Shown here piece after piece: positions 1 through 9,239 of a DNA stretch of 64,000 nt. The first letter of the stretch is position 1, and each line of letters starts with the position of its first letter. The position numbers and the translations under genes are program-made. Origin of the DNA: Lunularia cruciata (lineage: Eukaryota; Streptophyta; Marchantiopsida; Lunulariales; Lunulariaceae); NCBI GenBank assembly GCA_948567375.1, contig OX419758.1, forward strand, positions 47,631,473 through 47,695,472, given 5' to 3'. A model generated the notes under the pieces. It was not told where the DNA came from. It was given only the letters and a program-made list of their open reading frames with translations, and made no database searches.

Positions 1-196
1 TGATCGTATCCTTGCACATTGCCACATCCAACGAGGACGCCGCCAACATATGGAGTACAAGGTTCTTTGGAAAGGGTAACCCCTTCATGATGCCACATAG
101 GAACCTCTTTCTCACCTCCAAAATTCACAAATGGCCATCCAAGACTTTGAAGCTTCAATGGCAACAAGGACATCACCAACTAGCAGTGGGGGAATA
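1..196 (+). pseudogene. 3' end of a chromovirus pol (chromodomain tail), decayed
   Basis: This is the tail of a Ty3/gypsy chromovirus polyprotein entering from the left edge. Around 45-80 a frame-shifted reading gives EYKVLWKG, like the chromodomain pattern EYxVxWKG seen intact in the element at 6161-6250. The rest reads as basic, Gln/Ser-rich sequence that ends near 196. A purine-rich stretch (AGTGGGGGA, about 186-194) precedes the LTR that starts at 197, as expected for a polypurine tract. It has no usable frame and is a relic. Confidence 0.5.
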
Positions 197-621
197 TGTT
201 ACAATATGGAGTTTAGCGACATAGTTAGTAAGGCTAAAAAAGTAGAGAATAAGCCAAATTAGCCTAGAATATTCCAAAAGCATCTAGGAAGCTTCTTGGG
301 AAGCTTCCCGACTAGTTAACTTGCGCTCCAAGCAAGTAGCTTCTAGAAGGAAACTTCTAGAAGCTTCTAACTAGCTTAGCTTGCACACCAAGTAGGCAGC
401 TTATAGAAGGAAGCTTCTTGAGAAGCTTTCTATTTAATTTGGCTTGCACTCTAAGAAAGCGACTCAAGGAAGCTTCTTGAGAAGCTTCTCAAGGACCTTA
501 TATACTACCTATAAATACCAAAGCCAAAGCTCATGCTAGGCATTCGGAGTTTTCCCTCATTCAAGTGTCCCAATATGAGTTTCCATTCTCCTATTTCTCT
601 CCTTGGATTTGGTCTTTTACA
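197..621 (+). repeat. Chromovirus LTR with heat-shock-element-like U3
   Basis: The repeat begins TGTTACAATA and ends in TTTTACA (TG...CA). A diverged second copy lies at 21402-21841, sharing the start, the TATAAATACC promoter block and the following 'AAAGCC(A/T)AAGCTCATGC' stretch. The part upstream of the TATA motif (TATAAATA, 510-517) is packed with GAAnnTTC/TTCnnGAA units, including TTCTAGAAGCTTC at 355-367, a perfect three-unit heat-shock element. Since pol remains lie just before it, this is probably the 3' LTR of the element ending at 196. The exact 3' boundary is inferred from the second copy. Confidence 0.7.
355..517 (+). promoter_or_regulatory. Candidate heat-shock elements plus TATA box in LTR
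   Basis: TTCTAGAAGCTTC (355-367) fits TTCnnGAAnnTTC exactly. Further GAAGCTTC-type units occur near 291-307, 409-428 and 469-488, several arranged as GAAGCTTCTTGAGAAGCTTC. The TATA motif TATAAATA (510-517) lies about 140 bp downstream, which is promoter-like spacing. Heat-shock factors bind trimers of nGAAn in alternating orientation, so this is a plausible heat-responsive U3. Function is inferred from motif layout only. Confidence 0.5.
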
Positions 622-2199
622 AGTAGGACAAAGTAGAGTTACCTAATGGTCAGATTGAGAGGATTGAGTTGTTACCTAGAAAGATAATACTCTGTGTAGG
701 AGGGTATCAAAAGGCAATCGAGTGGCAAGTGATACCACTAGCTTGTTATAATGCAATCTAAGATATATTATGGATAGATCACCACAACCTCATTGTGGAT
801 TGGAGAAGAAAGTAGTGAAAACTAGTCAATAGAAGATCTTTGGAGTTAAAGGAAGATCACAAAGGCAAGAGTTACCTTTGTATGTCATAAGGACTACATT
901 TATTGGTTAGATAGATAGATGTTTCATGGGTTTACTAAGAGAAGTCTAGAGTGCCTAACAGAATGGACAAATTCCTAAGAAATTGAAAGATGTGGTCAAT
1001 GAGCTCCAATATGTCTTTCTGGATCAATTACATGTATGTTTACCACCAAAACAGAGAGTAGATCATAAAATTGAGATATTTCTTGGGAAGACAACTCTTT
1101 TTTAGGCCCCATATTGACTATCACCTCATGAGTTGGAGGAATGCAAGGCTCAAATCAAGGATATGTTGCAGAAGGGGTTTATCCAACCCAATGTATCACC
1201 ATATGGGGCTCTTGTATTGTTTGTGAAGAAGGACGGAACAATGCACATGTGCATTGACTATCAAGGACTGAATCAACAAATGATGAAGAAAAAATATCCA
1301 TTACCTTGTATGGATGATGTGTTTGATCAGCTTAATAGTGCAAGGCACTTCACCAAACTTGATTTGCAGAGCAATTACAACCAAATCAGAATTGTGGAAG
1401 AAGACATACACAAAATGGCCTTTCAAACAAGATATAGTCACTTTGAGTCCTCCAGATTCTATGACAAAATCAATTGTATGCCAAAATCTCAAAGTGCAAG
1501 TTTGGCAAATCTGAAGTAGACTACTTAGAGCATAGAGTAAGTGCAAAAAGTATAAAAGTGTTAAAGAATAAAATAGAAGTCATTAAAAAATGAGTGCTTC
1601 AAAAGATTAGACTCAACTCAAGAGTTTCTTGGGATTGATGGGGTTTTATTGTCAATTTTTCAAGGACTTTTCCAAGATTGCATAGCCTCTAACAACACTT
1701 TTGAGCAAGGAGAAGAAGTGGATATGGGGAACCGCACAAGAATTGGCCTTTCAAGAGTTGAAAGATGCATTACTACATGTACTCATCTTGAAATGATATG
1801 ACACAAAACGTCCAATTAAGATGGCTATAGATGCATTAGGTGGAGCAATAGGAGCAATCCTACAAAAAAATGGTAGGATGGATGGCACCCAATTGCATAT
1901 TTCTCTTGTATGTTGTTACCGATAGAATGCAACTATCACACCACCAAACAAGAAGAGTTGGATATTGTCCTTGAACCAAGCATTGGAAGCACTATCTAGA
2001 TGAGAAGGCATTTGTGGTAGAGACGGACCACAAACCCCTAGTCTACCTCAAGACACAAAAAGATCTTTCTCATTGACAGATTTGGTGAGCAAAGTAGAGA
2101 CAAAAATTCAATATGATAATCAGATATGTGAAAGGCAAGAAGCAACTTGCATTCACCCAAATGCCAATGGCAAACAATTTGGTGGTGGAAGTCAAGATG
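622..2199 (+). pseudogene. Element A, left part: chromovirus protease-RT-RNase H, decayed
   Basis: Collinear with the better-kept element at 3170-4900. About 635-720 matches the protease tail (ELPNGQIERIE, VGGYQ). 1133-1519 is reverse transcriptase: [40 protein letters not shown] and [13 protein letters not shown]. After about 1450 the frame jumps to the part following the active site, so the region with the catalytic FLDD is missing. RNase H and linker remains continue to 2199, ending in MPMANNLVVEVKM. Reading then resumes at 7119 (MNLKFWPN...), because a second element has inserted here. Many stops and frameshifts; the 5' LTR and gag are absent. Confidence 0.8.
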
Positions 2200-2375
2200 T
2201 GTAATACCAAGAGCTAGCCATATGATCTAGATGTGAAATTTGGTTTGGTAACATATGGATTGATGTTATACATGATGGTCAAAATAGATAAGATAGAAGT
2301 ATCACCAAAAGAGAACTTCTATTAATAGGGCAAAAACCAAAATAGACTTGAGAACCTTAGAACCAATAGCTAGAC
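2200..2375 (+). repeat. Shortened 5' LTR of element B
   Basis: Starts TGTAATACCAAGAGCTAGCC and follows the first roughly 176 bp of the 3' LTR at 6374. At about 2375 homology stops and gag-like sequence begins, so an internal deletion removed the rest of the LTR, the primer-binding site and the start of gag. Only the outer edge with its target duplication remains. Confidence 0.75.
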
Positions 2376-2424
2376 CAAACCAAATGGCTCGAACCGACTA
2401 TGGGGATTGAGATAGAAGAATAGC

Positions 2425-2953
2425 GTACAAGAGTATGTAGAGGCATTTCTGGATCTACAAGTTGCAATTACCAACATGAGTCTAGCAGAGGCTCTCGACA
2501 ATTTCAAACAAGGGTTGAAAGAGCGGATTCACCAAGAAGTCATGGTGCACGGTATTTGAAGCCATTGCTTGTGCGCAAGGAATAGCAGGAGCATTAGGTG
2601 GATGTGAAGGAGTAGCTCCTCCTCAACATTATCGGGCAGAAATGCCACACATAGGTGGACCAATACCAATGGAATTGGGCAACCTTTGATTCCGAGATCA
2701 AGGAGCTTGACCACTTCAAGGGGAGCGGGGACGGGTAGAAGAAAGAAGAGATGGAGTCCCACGAGGAGAAGGGACTCAAGGAGAACAACACCGTTGTTAC
2801 AATTGTGGCCGTATTGGGCACATATCTACAAACTGTTGCACTTGTTTCCCTAGAGGCCCTCGGCCTTTGTTCAAGCAATCTTTGAACAACATGGAGAGGC
2901 ACATTGAAGAGGAAGAGGTGGAAATCACTTTGAAAAATGAAGATCGCCAGTAA
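2425..2953 (+). pseudogene. Gag of element B with CCHC zinc knuckle
   Basis: The capsid end reads VQEYVEAFLDLQVAI and ALDNFKQGLKERIHQEVMV in one frame. After frameshifts the nucleocapsid follows: CYNCGRIGHISTNC, a perfect CX2CX4HX4C zinc knuckle (2795-2836), then FPRGPRPLFKQ and an acidic tail ending at the TAA at 2951-2953. Gag would package element RNA. The N-terminal capsid is deleted and the frame is broken. Confidence 0.75.
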
Positions 2954-3044
2954 ATGTACCTCGTGGCCTTATTGGTTCAATAAGGAAGCAGAGAAGCAAG
3001 GGAAGAAGAATAATGCACAATGATACCAAAAGGCAACCTCACAA

Positions 3045-6000
3045 TTGATTGTCGTGAATGGAATCCTAGAAGGTAATCAAGTAGGAGTATTAATAGATCC
3101 GAGAGCAACAAAGAATTTCTTCTCTCACTTTGTTGCAATAAGATTGGGAATGGATCTAGAGAGAGATGGAAGTGAAGAAGTAGAGTTACCAAATGGGCAA
3201 ATAGAGAGGATTGAATCATTACCTAGACGGGTAACCCTCTCTGTAGGAGGATATTAGGAAGCAATTGAGTGGCAAGTGATACAGTTAGCTTGTTATGATG
3301 CAATTTTAGGCATGCCATGGATGGAGCAGTACAACCCTATGGTGGATTGGAGGAAGAAAGTAGTGAGAACCCACCAATGGTCAATCATTGGGGTTAAAGA
3401 AAAATCACACAGGCAGAAACTGCCTCTATATGTCGTAGGGACGGCAACTATCTGTAAGGCCGATAGATGTTTTATGGGTCTAATAAGAGAAGTCCAGAGT
3501 GCACAACTTGATGGACAAATTCCTGAGAAATTGAAGGATGTGTTTCAAGATGTCTTTCCCGATGATCTACCCTCAGGATTACCACCAAAAAGGCAAGTAG
3601 ATCACAAAATTGAGACACTTCCGGGGAAGACACCTCCTTGTTAGGCTCCATATCGCCTATCACCTCATGAGTTGGAGGGGTGTAAGACTCAAATTGAGAA
3701 GATGCTACAGAAAGGGTTCATCCAACCTAGCGTATCACCATATGGGGCCCTTGTCTTGTTTGTGAAGAAGAAGGATGGTACAATGCGCATGTGCATTGAC
3801 TATCGGGGTCTCAATCAGCAAACAGTGAAGAACAAATACCCCTTACCTTGCATGGATGACGTGTTTGATAAACTCCATGGAGTGAGATACTTCACCAAAT
3901 TGGACTTGCGGAGCGGTTACAATCAAATCCAAATTGCAGAGGAGGATGTGTACAAAACTGCCTTTCAAACCAGGTATGGCCACTTTGAGTACCTTGTGAT
4001 GCCTTTTGGCCTCACCAATGCACCTGCCACTTTCATGAGTCTAATGAATGACATATTTTGTCCATACTTGGATAAGTCTGTTATTGTCTTCTTGGATGAT
4101 ATCTTAGTATATAGTAGCATGATGACAGAACACAAACAACATCTACGGGAGGTCCTCCGGATTCTAAGACAGAATCAATTGTATGCCAAAATCTCAAAGT
4201 GTAAGTTTGGCAAGTCTGAAGTAGACTACTTGGGGCATAGAGTAAGTGCAAAGAGCATTCAAGTATTGACAGATAAAATAAAAATCATTCAAAAATGGAG
4301 TGCCCCAAAAGATCAGACTCAACTTAAGAGCTTCTTGGAGTTGACGGGATTCTATCGTAGATTTGTCAAGGACTTCTCCAAGGTTGCACAGCCTTTAACG
4401 GCACTACTTGGCAAGAGGAAGAAGTGAACATGGGGAACTACACAAGAGTTGGCCTTTCAAGCATTGAAGGCCGCCTTGCTACATGCACCAATCTTGAAGT
4501 GGTATGACCCAAAATGTCCAATCAAGTTGGCTACAGATGCATCAAGCGTAGCAATAGGAGCAGTCCTACAGCAAGAGTGGCATGATGGATGGCATCCTAT
4601 TGCATATTTCTCTCAAAAGTTGTTACCGGCATAGCACAACTACCACACCATAGAACAAGAAGAGTTGGCCATTGTTCTAGCAACCAAGCATTGGAAGCAC
4701 TACTTGGGCAAGAAGGCATTTGTAGTAGAGACAGACCACAAACCTCTAGTCTACCTCGAGACGCAGAAGGATCTAACTTGTCGCCAAATTTGGTGGGCAG
4801 AGTGGTGACAATGCTTCAACATGACAATCACCTATGTGGAAGGTAAGAAGCAACTTGTAGATGCATTCACCTGCATGCCAATGGCAAACAACTTGGTGGC
4901 AGAGGTTAAGATTAACCCTGAATTCTGGCAAGAGATTCTAGCTGCTACAAAAACTAATCCACAAATTGTAGAAGCACAATCATCCAAAGGTGTCACCAGC
5001 ACCCAAGGACTCACCTTTTGGGATGGCAAATTATGGATCCCAAATGTCCCAAAATTACGCACCACTATTCTAGCGGAATGTCATGATTCAACCATTGCAG
5101 CTCATGTTGGAGTGGACAAGACCTTGGATACAGTCAAGCGCCATTACTATTGGTCCAAGATGAGCAACGACATGATGGACTATGTGCGTAGCTGCCAACT
5201 TTGTCTATAGAACAAAGCCTCTAATCAAGCTCCTGTAGAGGGCTCCTTCAACCTCTCCCCACTCCTACCCAACGTTGGGAACAAGTGAGTATGGATCTCG
5301 TCTGTGAATTACCCAAGACCACCTCAGGGTTTGACTCCATTGTGGTCTTTGTGGACGGGCTCAGCAAAATGATTCATGTACCACCAAGGAGGTGATCGCT
5401 CCACAACTAGCTCAATTATACTTAGATGTAATCTTTGCCCACCATGGCTTGTCTAGAGTACTCATCATCGATAGAGGCACCCAATTCACCAGTTTGTTTT
5501 GGCGAACACTCTTTGGTTTCTTCAAAACCAAGTTGGCCATGTCCATAGCTTACCACCCACAAACAATTGGCCAAACAGAGTGAGCTAATTGTGCGATTGA
5601 AGACATATTACGTGGCTTCACCTTAGAAGAGCAAGAGAGGTGGGACACCCTACTCCCGTTGGTGGAATTCACTTACAACAATTCAGTGAATGCATCCACC
5701 CCGGTCACTCCGTTCTTACTCATGTATGGTGAGCATCCCTTCACACCTTCTAGCTTGATGAAGATCCATCCAGTGGCTTCCAAGGTCAATGCAGTCAACA
5801 CATTTGTTTCTAAAATCCAACAAAGTGTGGAGAGCGCCAAGCACAAATTATAGATTGCACAAAATCAATAGAAGCAGTATGCTGATGCACATTGTCGGCA
5901 CATGGAGATCAATGTTAGGGATCAAGTGTGGCTATCAACAACCAACCTCACATTAGTTGGACCTTGTTAGCTCAGACCTCATTTTATTGGGCCTTTCTCG

Positions 6001-6360
6001 ATTCTTCGTCACATCGGCGCTATGGCCTATCACCTTGAGCTACCACCACACATGAAGATCCATCCAGTGTTCCATGTCTCCCTACTATGCAGATATGCTC
6101 CCCAATCAGGCCAGGATCATTCTACACTAGACATTCGACCTTGTCCAACACTCATTGATGGCACAGAGGAATATGAAGTGGAGCGGATTCTCCAAAAACG
6201 CATGTGTGGTACTTGCCTCCCACGGGTGGACTATCTAGTACAATGGAAAGGTTACCCCCTCTATGAAGCAACCTGGGAGCCTCTTGACAATTTGGCACAT
6301 GCATCGGTGTTGGTGCAAGCATTTGAGCAACAATTGCACAACGAGGACGTTGCGTCTTAA
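3045..6360 (+). pseudogene. Pol of element B: protease, RT, RNase H, integrase, chromodomain
   Basis: Protease 3045-3360: the usual LIDSGA active site reads LIDPRA, so the catalytic D-S/T-G is lost; AILGMPWMEQYNP and VDWR follow. RT 3672-4427 is one open frame with [22 protein letters not shown] and catalytic FLDD ([12 protein letters not shown]). RNase H 4449-4846 has LATDASSVAIGAVLQQ, ETDHKPLVYL and HWKHYLG. Integrase 4850-5860 has its HHCC zinc finger (HVGVDKTLD...CQLC) and core parts FVDGLSK, IIDRGTQFTS and YHPQTIGQTE. The chromodomain is at 6161-6300 (EYEVERILQ, DYLVQWKGYP, ATWEPLDNL). About ten stops or frameshifts interrupt it. The chromodomain marks it as a chromovirus. Confidence 0.88.
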
Positions 6361-6373
6361 AAGGAGGGAAGTC
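6360..6373 (+). promoter_or_regulatory. Polypurine tract of element B
   Basis: AAAAGGAGGGAAG lies directly between the end of pol (stop TAA before 6361) and the 3' LTR at 6374. This is where plus-strand DNA synthesis primes in LTR retrotransposons. Element A has the same feature at 8629-8641 (AAAAGGGGGGAGG). Confidence 0.65.
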
Positions 6374-7118
6374 TATAATACCAAGAGCTAGCCATATGAT
6401 CAAGATGTGAAATTCGGTTTGGTAATATCTAGAATGATGTTATACATGATGGTCAAAATAGATAAGATAGAAGTATCACCAAAAGAGTACTTCTACTAAT
6501 AGAGCAGAAATTGAAATAGACTTGAGAACCTTAGAACCAATAGCTAGACATATGATTTAAAGGTGAGAATTGGTTTTGTAACATCTGGAAGGATGTTACA
6601 CATGATGGACTAAACAGATCAGAAAGAGGTATCACCAAAAGGGGACTTCTATTAATAGAGTAGGAACCGAAATATGCCTGAAATCTTTGAAGGCAATTTT
6701 GGAGGCCTAAACGGATGAATTAGGCCTCAAAAATATGCAGGTTGCCTCCCTCTGGCCTTCCAGAGGGAGTCTGGCCTTCCCTCCCCCTTGCTTTGTCTTT
6801 TTGAGAGATTTCCGATGGTACCTTACTCACGTGATTCTGAGATTCCTACAAGAAGATTCCCTAAAAGATTCCCTCCGGTCAAAGCTTGATTGACCAACCA
6901 GACAGGACCTAGACCAGACATGTCACCCATCCAAGTAAGTAATCCAAGGGTGGAGCTTGCTGAAATATCACCTATCTGTGTCCCTAATCTTATGGTGGAG
7001 CTTCCTTGGAGGAGATACTCTTTGTCTATATAATAAAGAGAAGGTGCTCCCTTGGGGCATTGATTGTTTGAGTGTGCAATCTATGTTTTCTCTCTTCTCT
7101 TGTCCTTGGAGTATTTCA
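6374..7118 (+). repeat. 3' LTR of element B
   Basis: About 745 bp, starting TATAATACC (TG mutated to TA) and ending GTATTTCA. Related LTRs lie at 8643-9197 (+), 11542-12131 (-) and 34040-34801 (+), sharing the 'CCTAAACGGATGAATTAGGCCTC' region, the 'TATATAATAAAGAGAAGGTGCTC' promoter-like block and the terminal GAGTATTACA. TATATAATAAA near 7024-7036 is the likely TATA box. Confidence 0.82.
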
Positions 7119-8628
7119 AGATGAACCTTAAATTTTGGCCCAATGTTCTTGCTACTACAAAAATTGATCCACAGATTATATCCAAAGGTATCATCCAAAG
7201 GCATCACTAGCATCCAAGGACTCACCTTCCGTGATGGCAGGTTATGGATCCTAAATGACACAGATCTAAGAACCACCATCCTAGTAGAATGTCATGATTT
7301 TGCCATTGTAGGTCACATTGGAGTGAACAAGACTTTGGATGAGGTCAAACGCCATTACTATTGGCCCAAGATGAGCAACAATGTGATGGAATATTTTTGG
7401 AGATGCTCACTTTGTCAAAAAAAATAAAGCTTCTAATCAAGCTCCACAAGACTCCTCCAACCTCTTCTCACTCCTACACAACATTGGGAACAGGTAAGCA
7501 TGGATTTGGTTTGTGAATTGCCCAAGATCACCTTTGGATTTGGTTTGTGAATTGCCCAAGATCACCTTTGGATTTGGTTTGTGAATTGCCCAAGATCACC
7601 TTTGGATTTGACTCCATCCAACTCAGCAAAATGATTCATGTGCATCCTACCATCAAGGATGAGACTGCCTTGCAACTAGCACAATTGTACTTAGATGCAA
7701 TCTTTTCCCACCATGGCTTGTCTTGAGTGCTAATCATAGATAGAGGCACTCCATTCACTAGTTTGTTTTAGAGAACACTCTTTGGGTTATTCAAAACCAA
7801 ATTGGCCATATCCATAGCCTACCATCCATAGACCAATGGACAAACAAAGAGGGAAAATTGCATTATTGAGAACATGCTGTGGGTTTTTACTTCGGATGAG
7901 CAAGAGAGTTGAGACACCTTACTTCCATTGGTGGAATTTTCTTACAATAATTCAGCAAATGCCTCTACATAAGTCACACTATTCTTCCTCATGTATGGAG
8001 AGCATCCTTTCACACCTTCAAGCTTGATGAAGGTCCATATGGTGGCTACCAAGGTTGATGTTGTCAACACTTTTGTTTCTAGAATCCAATAGCGTGTGGA
8101 GTACACCAAGCACAAGTTGCAAATTGCTCAAAATTGGCAAAAGCAATATGCAGATGCACACCACCAACACATGGATTTCAATGTGAGAGATCAAGTTTGG
8201 TTGTCAACCAACAAACTCAAGTTAGTTGGTCCTCATAAGCTCAGACCTTGTTTCATTAGACCTTCCTCCATCCTTTGTCACTTCACCACCGTGGCTTATC
8301 ACCTTGAGCTACCACCATATATGAAGATCTACCTAGTGTTTCATGTTTCCTTATTATGCTGATATTTTGTTGGGCCATCTCACTTCTCTTCCATCCAAGA
8401 AAGTTGACCTTGTCCTACACTTGTTGATGAGGCGGAGGAGTATGAGGTCAAACACATTCTCCAAAAATGCATCTATGAAACTCGCCATTTGTGTGTGGAA
8501 TATCTATTCCTTTGGAAAGGGTACCCACTATATGAGGCAACATGGGAGAAAACAGCCAACTTGACCAATGCACTTGTGTTATTCCAATCTTTTGAGCAAC
8601 AACTTTGCAACAAGGATGTTGCATCTTA
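7119..8628 (+). pseudogene. Element A, right part: integrase and chromodomain, decayed
   Basis: Continues element A after the nested insertion. The integrase zinc finger region (about 7143-7427) has HIGVNKTLDEVKRHYYWPKM and SLCQK; the core follows with DLVCELPKIT, IIDRGTPFTS, NQL-type pieces and VEFSYNNSA. The C-terminal region has DQVWLSTNKLKLVG and LELPPYMKI..VFHVSLL (8170-8360), then a weak chromodomain (EYEVKHILQ) ending at a TAA before the polypurine tract. A 34-bp sequence is tripled at 7502-7603 and breaks the frame. Multiple stops. Confidence 0.8.
7502..7603 (+). repeat. Perfect 34-bp tandem triplication inside integrase relic
   Basis: Three identical 34-bp units, each beginning GGATTTGGTTTGTGAATTGC, start at 7502, 7536 and 7570, followed by a partial fourth (GGATTTG). 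The unit encodes the conserved DLVCELPKIT stretch of integrase. 34 is not a multiple of 3, so the expansion shifts the frame. Complete identity between units suggests it is younger than the surrounding decay. Confidence 0.9.
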
Positions 8629-8642
8629 AAAGGGGGGAGGTC

Positions 8643-9197
8643 TATAATACAAGTAGCTAGACAATTATCTAGAGGTGAAAATTGTCTTGGTAACATCTAA
8701 AAGGATGTAGTGTACAATGGTCTAGGAAGATTAGACAGAGTTTTCACCAAAAGAGTACTTCTACTAATAGTGCAGAAGCCAAAAATAGCATGAAAACTTT
8801 ATAGCCAATTTCAAAGTCCTAAACAAATGAATTAGGCCTCAAAAAAAATTCCCCCCCAAAAAAGAACAAGCTTGCCTTCTCCTCCTTATGATTCATCTTG
8901 TTGAGAGCTTTCCAATGGTAACTCACCCACATGATTTTGAGCTCCCTACAAGAAGATTCCCTTTAGTCAACTAGATAGAACAAGGATTGACATGTCACCC
9001 ATCCAAACAACTAATCCAGAGATGGAGCTTGTTGACAAGTCACCAATCAATGTATCTGATCCAAGGGTGGAGCTTCCCTTGAGGAGATCCTCTTTGCTAT
9101 ATAATAAAGAGAAGGTGCTCCTTTGGGGTATTGTAGTATTGAGTGTGAAACTCGCATTTTCTCTCTTGGAGAGTTCTCTTGTCCTTAGAGTATTACA
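8643..9197 (+). repeat. 3' LTR of element A
   Basis: Starts TATAATACAAG after the polypurine tract AAAAGGGGGGAGG and ends GAGTATTACA at 9197, about 555 bp. Same family as the 3' LTR of element B, but shorter and diverged, with the TATATAATAAAGAGAAGG block conserved near 9099. No matching 5' LTR is present. Confidence 0.75.
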
Positions 9198-9239
9198 CAA
9201 GTGCATCCTATGCTACCATAGGTGACCTATCAATCACTA

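Larger units (their letters stand above)
2200..7118 (+). mobile_element. Element B: nested chromovirus insertion with AGATG target duplication
   Basis: A Ty3/gypsy chromovirus inserted into element A. The 5 bases before it (2195-2199, AGATG) are repeated exactly after it (7119-7123), and the interrupted integrase frame of element A resumes directly beyond. Ends are TGTAATAC...GTATTTCA, matching the TGTAATAC...GTATTACA ends of other LTRs here. Order: shortened 5' LTR, gag with zinc knuckle, protease, RT, RNase H, integrase, chromodomain, polypurine tract, 3' LTR. At about 4.9 kb with scattered stops it is non-functional but the best-kept retroelement in the window. Confidence 0.88.

Noticed and set aside
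7502..7603. CRISPR-like array of 34-bp repeats
   Set aside because: The units are head-to-tail without spacers, in a eukaryotic retroelement.
620..9202. CAAGT at 620-624 and at 9198-9202 as a target duplication of element A
   Set aside because: Element A lacks its 5' LTR and gag at the left side, so a true duplication should not sit directly against protease sequence. A 5-base match can be chance.
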